From SZUA-521 sp041738285 (GTDB lineage: Bacteria; Pseudomonadota; Gammaproteobacteria; Pseudomonadales; Azotimanducaceae), in the NCBI GenBank assembly GCA_041738285.1, contig JBGSQB010000018.1, forward strand, positions 1 through 25,742: 25,742 bases of DNA. Reading direction: 5' to 3'. Each line of letters opens with the position of its first letter. Position 1 is the stretch's first letter. Position numbers and translations under genes: made by a program. The notes beneath the pieces are model-generated. The model was not told the DNA's origin and made no database searches. It was given only the letters and a program-made list of their open reading frames with translations. Of this stretch, positions 7,931 to 14,345 are shown in pieces.

Positions 7931-9097
7931 CTACCAGGAGCAACCTCGCGCCGCGATCGGCCACAACGCGTGGACCAGGCCGTTTCTGTGAACGAAGTAG
8001 TGATCGTAGAGATTGACTGTGGGGTCGCAGTGCGGCGTCACGAATCGCACACGCTCGCCGAGCCCCGGTGATTGCGCGCCCTTGCCAAGGATCAGTACGC
8101 CATGCTCATCGCCGGCGAATCGATAGGTGGCACCGACGAGATCCGGACACACGGGCGCGATCGACTCCGAAGCAAAACCCTTGAAGCCGCAATCGACGGT
8201 AATCGCACCGGCGCCTGGCTGGGAAATCGTGGTCGTGGCTACCGTCAGGGAGACCTCGAAGTCATCGAGCACCGGTCCGCTCCGGCTACCGATAGCGCGG
8301 TATTGCTGGTCCATGAGAACGTAGCTGCCAACCTGCAGATCGGTCACGTCACCGATCTCGGCGTCGATGTCATAGGTCCCTGTGCCGCCGCCGCTCACCA
8401 CCTCGATAGCGTGACCGTCGTCGCGCAAGCGCGCAACGATTTCCAGCGCACGCTGCCAGTGCCCAAGGCTCGCAACGCGCCGATTCTCGTATCCCTCGAT
8501 GTGCATTACCTGGCCACAGTAGTGCTGAACACCCACGAGGTCGAGCGCATGACTGTCGGCGATTCGACGCGCCAGCGCGCGCGCATCGTCCGCTTCGCGG
8601 ACACCCGTGCGACCCATCTTGGGATCGAGATCGATGAGCACCGAAAGCCGTGCTCCCAAACCCTCCAGTGCCTCACTCAGACGCGATACACCGAGCGCGC
8701 TATCGACCACGATCGAAAGACCTGGGCCTGAAAGCGCCAGCTCAGCCACACACTCCGCGCGAGCTGCGTCGGTGACGGGTGAAGTGATCAGCACGGTCTC
8801 GATGCCGGCGCCGCGCAGCACCAGCGCTTCGGAGACCTTGGCGGCACAGACACCGATGGCACCATGGTGCAACTGCCGGGCAGCGATGATTGGACACTTG
8901 TGGGTCTTGGCATGCGGACGCACGCCTTTGTCGTGACTGCGCAGGTGCGCCGCCATTCGAGCTAGGTTGCGCTCCATCGCTGCCTCGTCGAGCAGCAATG
9001 CCGGCGTCGGCAGGTCGTCGATCGGAATCGGTTGAACGAGCTCGATTGCACGCCAGTCGCGCGCGCGGGCAAGTTGCGCGCGCAGCTGACCGTCCAT
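7931..9097 (-). CDS. PLP-dependent D-threonine aldolase-like protein (alanine racemase N-domain family)
   Basis: The 388-residue product has the fold-type III PLP motif RPHAKTHKCP (60-69), where Lys64 should hold the cofactor. It also has a C-terminal metal site HCDPTVNLYD (356-365). His356 plus Asp358 fits the D-threonine aldolase / D-3-hydroxyaspartate aldolase pattern. The related eukaryotic-type D-serine dehydratase has His-x-Cys at this site, so aldolase is favoured but not proven. Such enzymes cleave D-3-hydroxyamino acids to glycine and an aldehyde. The ATG at 9095-9097 was chosen because it shares a TGATG junction with the galU stop and gives a normal N-terminus ending in the IDDLPTPALL motif. 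A longer frame to 9202 only overlaps galU. Coupling to galU is unusual and its meaning is unknown. Confidence 0.82.
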   Translation of the reverse strand: MDGQLRAQLARARDWRAIELVQPIPIDDLPTPALLLDEAAMERNLARMAAHLRSHDKGVRPHAKTHKCPIIAARQLHHGAIGVCAAKVSEALVLRGAGIETVLITSPVTDAARAECVAELALSGPGLSIVVDSALGVSRLSEALEGLGARLSVLIDLDPKMGRTGVREADDARALARRIADSHALDLVGVQHYCGQVMHIEGYENRRVASLGHWQRALEIVARLRDDGHAIEVVSGGGTGTYDIDAEIGDVTDLQVGSYVLMDQQYRAIGSRSGPVLDDFEVSLTVATTTISQPGAGAITVDCGFKGFASESIAPVCPDLVGATYRFAGDEHGVLILGKGAQSPGLGERVRFVTPHCDPTVNLYDHYFVHRNGLVHALWPIAARGCSW

Positions 9098-9960
9098 CAG
9101 GCCTCGCGCTTGATCGGCACCACGCGAGCACCCGTATTCTCGTTGAAGAATCGCTGGTAGCAATAGTTGGTCGCGTCTACAAAGCCGCCGATGGTGCCGC
9201 AATCGAAGCGTCGCCCCTTGAACTTGTAGGCAATGACGCAGCCGTCCCGGGCCTGTTTGAGCAGCGCATCCGTGATCTGAACTTCGCCGTTCTTACCTGG
9301 CTTGGTCTGTTCTAGGATGTTGAATATGTCTGGCGTAAGAATGTAGCGGCCAATGATGGCGAGGTTGCTGGGTGCGTTCGCGGGACTTGGCTTTTCGACC
9401 ATGTCGGTCACTCGAAACAGCGTATCGGACAGCGCCTCACCAGCGACGATGCCGTAATTCTGCGTCTGATCCGAAGGCACCTCTTCGATGGCCACGATGC
9501 TGCATCGAAACTGACGAAACAGCTTGGTCATCTGCGCCAGCACGCCAGTGCCGTCGCCGAAGCAAAGATCATCTGCCAGCACCACCGCAAATGGCTCATC
9601 CCCGATCAGCGTTCGCCCGGTCAGAATCGCGTGTCCCAGGCCCTTCATGGTGATCTGTCGGGTGTACGAGAATGTACATTCGTCGATCAGCGAACGAATG
9701 CCATCGAGCAGCTTCTCCTTTCCGGTGCCTTCGATCTGGTGTTCGAGTTCGTAGTTCGTATCGAAGTGATCCTCGATCGCGCGCTTGCCACGACCCGTGA
9801 CAAAACCAATCTCCGTGAGCCCCGCCTCCACGGCCTCTTCGACGCCGTACTGCACCAGGGGCTTGTCGACCACGGGCAGAATTTCCTTGGGCATAGCCTT
9901 GGTGGCGGGAAGAAATCGGGTGCCGTAGCCCGCAACAGGAAACAGGGCCTTCTTGATCAT
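9097..9960 (-). CDS. galU: UTP--glucose-1-phosphate uridylyltransferase
   Basis: GalU makes UDP-glucose from UTP and glucose-1-phosphate for LPS core, exopolysaccharide and trehalose synthesis. The 287-residue protein starts with the nucleotide-binding signature ALFPVAGYGTRFLPATK (5-21), followed by KEILPVVDKPLVQY and later VEKP and RFDCGT segments typical of bacterial GalU. The ATG at 9958-9960 matches the family start; an in-frame extension to 10011 has no support. The ribosome binding site is weak (GGAACGA). Its stop overlaps the aldolase-like gene's ATG. The upstream gap to the small LexA-controlled gene is 88 bases and holds a possible promoter of its own. Confidence 0.95.
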   Translation of the reverse strand: MIKKALFPVAGYGTRFLPATKAMPKEILPVVDKPLVQYGVEEAVEAGLTEIGFVTGRGKRAIEDHFDTNYELEHQIEGTGKEKLLDGIRSLIDECTFSYTRQITMKGLGHAILTGRTLIGDEPFAVVLADDLCFGDGTGVLAQMTKLFRQFRCSIVAIEEVPSDQTQNYGIVAGEALSDTLFRVTDMVEKPSPANAPSNLAIIGRYILTPDIFNILEQTKPGKNGEVQITDALLKQARDGCVIAYKFKGRRFDCGTIGGFVDATNYCYQRFFNENTGARVVPIKREA

Positions 9961-9986
9961 GGCGTCGTTCCAGATGATTCGACGCG

Positions 9987-10016
9987 ATGGTAGTGAACGC
10001 GATCCGCGCACGGCAA
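9987..10016 (-). promoter_or_regulatory. Possible sigma-70 promoter of galU
   Basis: Read on the minus strand, TTGCCG (10016-10011) and TACCAT (9992-9987) are separated by 18 bases. Each matches the consensus at four of six positions. Transcription would start near 9980, about 20 bases before the galU ATG. Confidence 0.3.
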
Positions 10017-10048
10017 GGCGCGGGTTGTAACCACCTTGAGTGTCGGGT

Positions 10049-10297
10049 TCAGTGCCGGGACGATCCAGGCTCGGGCTGCGCCGCCCGCAACATCGCGATC
10101 AGGTGTCTGCAAATGCGCTGACCCGCTGCGCGCTGCTCCGGAGAGCGATCCGCGTACCGTCGCATGCTACGTGACAGGCGCCGCGCCGCAGCAAGGTGTT
10201 GATCCGGTGGCGATAACTTCGGTTGCCGAAGCTCTCCACCCGGCGTGCTTACCGCCGAATCTTCGCCATCAGTGAACAGAGACAATGACTCGTTCAT
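10049..10297 (-). CDS. Small unrecognised protein under a LexA box
   Basis: The frame encodes 82 residues, rich in Arg, Ala and Ser. It has an acidic N-terminal stretch and a probably helical second half (about 34-73). There is no membrane segment, signal peptide or motif I recognise. The ATG at 10295-10297 is the first possible start because an in-frame TAA lies four codons upstream. No ribosome binding site is visible, so the message may be leaderless or weakly translated. A near-perfect LexA operator is centred about 29 bases upstream, pointing to SOS control. It is not recognisably SulA, DinI or YebG. The opposite strand has a 79-codon frame of similar base use, so coding status rests mainly on the operator. 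The gene lies between clpB and galU, all on the minus strand. Confidence 0.5.
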   Translation of the reverse strand: MNESLSLFTDGEDSAVSTPGGELRQPKLSPPDQHLAAARRLSRSMRRYADRSPEQRAAGQRICRHLIAMLRAAQPEPGSSRH

Positions 10298-10317
10298 GGG
10301 ACTAGTTTAACCCAATA

Positions 10318-10333
10318 CTGTATATACATACAA
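10318..10333 (-). promoter_or_regulatory. LexA (SOS) box
   Basis: The 16 bases CTGTATATACATACAA match the gammaproteobacterial LexA consensus CTGTATATATATACAG at 14 of 16 positions, with both inner halves intact. The box sits 20 bases upstream of the small gene's ATG and just beyond the clpB stop. It overlaps AT-rich bases that could serve as the -10 region. LexA bound here would block that promoter until DNA damage. Confidence 0.8.
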
Positions 10334-10338
10334 TAGAT

Positions 10339-12927
10339 TCATCGTGCTGACCCCGAAGACGAAAATGTGAAGTTGCCGCCTGCGGCATCCACTTCGATCG
10401 TGGAACCGGGGAGGAATTCACCGCCAAGGAGCCGGCCGGCGAGCGGGTTTTCCACCAGCCGTTGAATGGCCCGTTTCAGCGGCCGGGCCCCATACACCGG
10501 GTCATACCCACGTTCCACGAGCAACGCCGTAGCCGCGTCCGTCAATGTCAGACCGATGTCCTGCTCCTTCAACCGCGCGCGCAGCGTACCGAGCTGAATC
10601 TGGGTGATACCCAGCATGTGCTCGCGACCCAGCGGATGAAACACCACGACATCGTCGATGCGGTTCAGGAATTCGGGCCTGAAATGTTGCGAAACGACAC
10701 CCATGACGGTGTCCTTGATCGCGTCGGTGCGCCCCGACTCAGTCAATGCCTGAATGGCCTGCGACCCGAGATTCGAAGTCATCACCAGGACACAGTTGCG
10801 GAAGTCGACGGTACGGCCGTGACCATCGGTGAGTCTGCCGTCATCCAGCACCTGCAGCAGGATGTTGAACACGTCGGGGTGCGCCTTCTCGATCTCGTCG
10901 AGCAGGATCAGTGAGTAGGGTCGCCGACGCACGGCCTCAGTCAGGTGACCGCCCTCCTCATATCCGACGTAGCCGGGCGGCGCCCCGATCAACCGGGCGA
11001 CCGAGTGCTTTTCCATGAACTCCGACATGTCCACCCGGACCATTGCCTCCTCGCTGTCGAATAGCACCATCGCGAGGGCTTTGCACAACTCGGTCTTGCC
11101 GACACCGGTCGGCCCGAGGAAGAGGAAGGAGCCGCTCGGACGATTGGGGTCGGACAGTCCGGCGCGGGCGCGCCGAACGGCGTTCGCAACCGCAGTCACT
11201 GCTTCGTCCTGCCCGATCACGCGCTGATGCAGAGCGTCCTCGAGATGCAGTAACTTCTCGCGTTCGCCCTCTAGCAGTTTCGACACGGGAATGCGCGTCC
11301 ACTTCGACACGACCTCCGCGATCTCTTCTTCCGTGACCTTGTTGCGCAGCAATTGGTTGTCGCGGCCATCGGCGAGCGCCGCTTCAGCGAGGTTCTTCTC
11401 GAGTTCGGGAATGCGCCCGTACTGCAGTTCCGACATGCGGGTGAGATCGCTCGCCCGCCGCGCCGCTTCGAACTCAAGGCGTGCTGCATCGAGCTCTTCC
11501 TTGATCTGCTGCTCGCCCTTGAGCGATGCTTTTTCGGCTTTCCATACCTCTTCGAGATCGGCGTACTGTCGTTCCAGTTCGTCGATCGCCTCAGCCAGTG
11601 CTTTGAGGCGCTTCTTCGAGGCTTCGTCGGTCTCCTTGTTGAGTGCCTCGCGCTCCATCTTGTACTGAATCAGCCGCCGCTCGAGCTTATCCATCTCCTC
11701 AGGCTTCGAGTCCATCTCCATTCGGATCCGGCTCGCGGCCTCGTCGACCAGATCGATCGCTTTGTCAGGCAACTGACGATCGGAGATGTATCGATGCGAT
11801 AGCTTCGCGGCCGCGACGATCGCGGGGTCGGTGATGTCCACGGCATGGTGCAGTTCATAGCGCTCCTTCAGCCCACGCAGAATCGCGATGGTGTCCTCTA
11901 CGCTGGGTTCTTCGACAAGCACTTTCTGGAACCGCCGTTCGAGCGCCGCATCCTTTTCGATGTACTGTCGATATTCGTCGAGGGTGGTTGCCCCAACGCA
12001 GTGCAGTTCTCCACGTGCGAGTGCAGGCTTGAGCATGTTGCCGGCATCCATCGACCCTTCCGCCTTGCCTGCACCGACCATGGTGTGCAACTCGTCGATG
12101 AACAGGATCACGTTGCCTTCCTGCTTGCCGAGTTCGTTGAGTACAGCTTTCAATCGCTCTTCGAACTCGCCGCGGAATTTTGCGCCGGCAATCAATGCGC
12201 CCATGTCGAGCGCGAGGATGCGCTTGCTCTTCAGCCCTTCCGGAACCTCTCCGTTGAGAATTCGCTGGGCCAGTCCTTCGACGATGGCCGTCTTGCCGAC
12301 GCCGGGTTCGCCGATGAGCACCGGATTGTTCTTCGTGCGGCGCTGAAGCACCTGAATGGTGCGACGGATTTCGTCGTCCCGGCCGATCACGGGGTCGAGC
12401 TTGCCATCTTCCGCACGCTTGGTGAGATCGACCGTGTATTTGTCTAGCGCCTGACGGTTCTCTTCGGCATTCGGATCCTTCACTGACTCTCCTCCTCGTG
12501 CGGCATCGATTGCAGCCGCGAGCTTGTCTGCTTGTACGCCATGTTCCTTGAGCAGCTTGCCAATGGCACTCGGGTCCTTCGACGCGGCCAGCAGAACTGC
12601 TTCGGTCGCGATGTAAGCATCGCCGCGCTGTTGCGCCTCACGATCGGCAAGATTGAGCAGACGTGCGAACTCGGGCGACAGCTGAACATCGCCTGTCGGT
12701 TGCTTGATTGTTGGCAGACGGCTGACTTCAGCGATTACGGCAGCCGCCAACGCGTCAACCCGGCCGCCCGCCTGCTTGAGCAGTTCGCGCGCGCCACTGG
12801 ATCGGTCCTCCAACAGGACCGAGATCAGGTGTACGGGTTGTACGTAGTTGTGGTCCTTGCCGACCGCCATCGAGTGTGCGTCGGCAAGCGCAGCTTGCAG
12901 GCGGCTGGTCATTCGGTCCATGCGCAT
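10339..12927 (-). CDS. clpB: ATP-dependent disaggregase ClpB
   Basis: ClpB is the Hsp104-type hexameric AAA+ chaperone that works with DnaK to dissolve protein aggregates. The 862-residue product has the usual order: N-domain (1-145), first ATPase with Walker A GEPGVGKT (206-213) and Walker B ILFIDE (274-279), the coiled-coil middle domain (about 405-525), and the second ATPase with GPTGVGKT (605-612), pore loop GYVGYEEGG (652-660) and LILLDE (673-678). The start is ATG at 12925-12927 (MRMDRMTSRL, as in other ClpBs) with GAGGA (12937-12941) ahead. A candidate heat-shock promoter lies upstream, and an internal start at codon 149 is well marked. The stop is six bases from the LexA box of the next gene. 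Confidence 0.97.
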   Translation of the reverse strand: MRMDRMTSRLQAALADAHSMAVGKDHNYVQPVHLISVLLEDRSSGARELLKQAGGRVDALAAAVIAEVSRLPTIKQPTGDVQLSPEFARLLNLADREAQQRGDAYIATEAVLLAASKDPSAIGKLLKEHGVQADKLAAAIDAARGGESVKDPNAEENRQALDKYTVDLTKRAEDGKLDPVIGRDDEIRRTIQVLQRRTKNNPVLIGEPGVGKTAIVEGLAQRILNGEVPEGLKSKRILALDMGALIAGAKFRGEFEERLKAVLNELGKQEGNVILFIDELHTMVGAGKAEGSMDAGNMLKPALARGELHCVGATTLDEYRQYIEKDAALERRFQKVLVEEPSVEDTIAILRGLKERYELHHAVDITDPAIVAAAKLSHRYISDRQLPDKAIDLVDEAASRIRMEMDSKPEEMDKLERRLIQYKMEREALNKETDEASKKRLKALAEAIDELERQYADLEEVWKAEKASLKGEQQIKEELDAARLEFEAARRASDLTRMSELQYGRIPELEKNLAEAALADGRDNQLLRNKVTEEEIAEVVSKWTRIPVSKLLEGEREKLLHLEDALHQRVIGQDEAVTAVANAVRRARAGLSDPNRPSGSFLFLGPTGVGKTELCKALAMVLFDSEEAMVRVDMSEFMEKHSVARLIGAPPGYVGYEEGGHLTEAVRRRPYSLILLDEIEKAHPDVFNILLQVLDDGRLTDGHGRTVDFRNCVLVMTSNLGSQAIQALTESGRTDAIKDTVMGVVSQHFRPEFLNRIDDVVVFHPLGREHMLGITQIQLGTLRARLKEQDIGLTLTDAATALLVERGYDPVYGARPLKRAIQRLVENPLAGRLLGGEFLPGSTIEVDAAGGNFTFSSSGSAR
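12481..12496 (-). promoter_or_regulatory. Internal ribosome binding site and GTG start for short ClpB
   Basis: Codon 149 of clpB is GTG (12481-12483), preceded seven bases upstream by AGGAGG (12491-12496) within a longer GAGGAGGAG run. E. coli ClpB is known to be translated also from an internal GTG at codon 149, giving a form without the N-domain. Both position and signal are conserved here, so two ClpB forms are expected. Confidence 0.75.
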
Positions 12928-12959
12928 GCGAAGGCATCCTCATCGAAACTCTGATCACT

Positions 12960-12987
12960 AAATGAGTCCCGCCGCCACGAATTCAAG
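12960..12987 (-). promoter_or_regulatory. Candidate heat-shock (sigma-32) promoter of clpB
   Basis: On the minus strand CTTGAAT (12987-12981) matches the sigma-32 -35 element CTTGAAA at six of seven positions. After 13 bases ACTCATTT (12967-12960) matches the -10 CCCCATNT at five of seven fixed positions. The predicted start near 12953 leaves a leader of about 26 bases before the clpB ATG. Confidence 0.5.
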
Positions 12988-13082
12988 CCCCAAGCCTGGC
13001 TTCACCCCCGTACTGCGGTTAAATTCTCGTAACGCAATCGCCCGCATCGCCGTCGCGATTCGGTGTATCGCCCGGGGAGTCC

Positions 13083-13850
13083 ATGGAAAGTCGCGAATAC
13101 CCTCGCATTCAGCTGCCGTTCGAGGTCGAACTGACGCACCCGACCTTCGGGCGTCTACGGTGTACGGCACGGGACATATCCGAAGGTGGCGTGTTCGTCC
13201 AGACGAGTCCAGGATCATTGCGCCCAGGGGCGAAATTGAAATTGACCATCGTGAGCACCGCGTTGGTCGAGTCGACCCCGACACCAACCGTCGAAATGGA
13301 GGTTGCGCGCATCACGTCAGACGGGCTGGGTCTGAAGTTCGCCAACAAGACCAGCGCGCACTTGTGGCAGACCGTCGAGCGCTTGCGTTCGGAGCTACGC
13401 ATTGGCCAGGATTACTTCCAGGTCTTCCAGGCGGCGCTCATCATCAATCCGTTGAACAAGCTCCTCGTCGTCCAGCAACACGGCAAGTGGTTGTTTCCCG
13501 GTGATTACCTTGCAGTGGGGGACGATTGGCAAGCGCGGCTCATGTCGTTCCTCGAAGAAGAACTCGGCGTCGATGATCTCGTGTATGTCGACGCCATCGG
13601 CTTCGACAGTTCGGTCAGCCCGCGATCCACGGAAGGCGCAACGTTCAGCGTATTCCATCGCCTGACGTCGAAGCTCGATCGCGTTCGCTTGCGATCTGGC
13701 AGCCGCTATCGCCAGGGCAAGTGGATCGGTCGATCGATGAGCCTCGAAGAGCTCACATTCTCCCATCCCTTGCTGCGACAGTTGGCGACCGCCGCATTCG
13801 ACCGACGCGATCGCCCCAACGTGCTCGCCCAGCAACCTCAGCAGCAATAG
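13083..13850 (+). CDS. PilZ domain fused to a degenerate Nudix-like domain
   Basis: The 255-residue soluble protein starts with a PilZ domain (about 1-105). It carries both c-di-GMP-binding motifs: R4-x3-R8 and D31-x-S33-x2-G36 in RDISEGG. The second half (about 112-240) reads like a Nudix fold with WLFPG (136-140) and a spaced SFLEEELGV (155-163). In the Nudix box REUXEEXGU the first Arg-Glu pair is replaced by Ser-Phe, although the later Glu-Glu and Gly remain. Hydrolase activity is therefore doubtful, and it may instead bind a nucleotide. GGGGAG (13074-13079) is a close ribosome binding site. It is divergent from clpB and six bases upstream of the DUF2244 gene, probably co-transcribed. Function is inferred only as a c-di-GMP-responsive protein. 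Confidence 0.8.
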   Translation: MESREYPRIQLPFEVELTHPTFGRLRCTARDISEGGVFVQTSPGSLRPGAKLKLTIVSTALVESTPTPTVEMEVARITSDGLGLKFANKTSAHLWQTVERLRSELRIGQDYFQVFQAALIINPLNKLLVVQQHGKWLFPGDYLAVGDDWQARLMSFLEEELGVDDLVYVDAIGFDSSVSPRSTEGATFSVFHRLTSKLDRVRLRSGSRYRQGKWIGRSMSLEELTFSHPLLRQLATAAFDRRDRPNVLAQQPQQQ

Positions 13851-13856
13851 CCGGCA

Positions 13857-14345
13857 GTGGTCGCCATCGACTTCGATCATGGACGCCGCACCGCGACGGT
13901 CGTTTTGCGCCCCAATCAGTCGTGGACATGGCGCGCCAACCGTTATCTGTTGTACACCCTCATGACGGTATCAGGGGCCATCGCGGTCGGGTTCACGATG
14001 AACGGCCTATGGCTCGTCCTTCCGTTCACTGCGCTCGAAATGCTCGCGCTGCTCGCCTGCCTTGCCTATTGCGTTCGCCGTGCGCAGCGCCAGGAAGTAC
14101 TGACGATGACTGTCGATGACGTCAGGCTTCAGAAGGGCCACGACAAACCTGAACTGGAAGTGAGCTATCCGCGTTTCTTCGCTCACTTCCACGTTGACAC
14201 ACGCCATCCCTGGTACGGCCTGCGGGTTGCCTTGACCTCACGCGGCGACGAGCATGAGATCGGCTCATTCTTGAGCGAGGCGGAAAAGCGGGAGTTGCTG
14301 CGCGGCCTACGGAACGTTCTCCATCAACTCGAGCGGCCGGTCTGA
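13857..14345 (+). CDS. DUF2244 membrane protein
   Basis: The 162-residue protein has two adjacent membrane helices (about 29-48 and 51-73) and a C-terminal soluble part with paired aromatic and charged residues (RFFAHFHVDTRHPWYGLRVA, 116-135). This layout is that of the DUF2244 family, which has no assigned role that I know of. The start is GTG at 13857-13859, six bases after the PilZ-Nudix stop. The ribosome binding site is weak, so translation is probably coupled. Its 3' end overlaps the opposite-strand comEC gene by 39 bases (14307-14345). Confidence 0.8.
   Translation: MVAIDFDHGRRTATVVLRPNQSWTWRANRYLLYTLMTVSGAIAVGFTMNGLWLVLPFTALEMLALLACLAYCVRRAQRQEVLTMTVDDVRLQKGHDKPELEVSYPRFFAHFHVDTRHPWYGLRVALTSRGDEHEIGSFLSEAEKRELLRGLRNVLHQLERPV

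Noticed and set aside
10014..10038. Nested palindrome CAAGG...GGTTGTAACC...CCTTG upstream of galU
   Set aside because: The arms are short and unevenly spaced; no known operator or terminator matches well enough to annotate.
10036..10275. Plus-strand 79-codon frame opposite the LexA-controlled gene
   Set aside because: Its base bias is similar to the minus frame, but it starts with TTG, has no promoter or ribosome binding site, and the LexA box is on the wrong side.
11845..12447. Plus-strand 200-codon frame inside clpB
   Set aside because: It is fully antisense to the conserved first ATPase domain of clpB and has no family motif or ribosome binding site.
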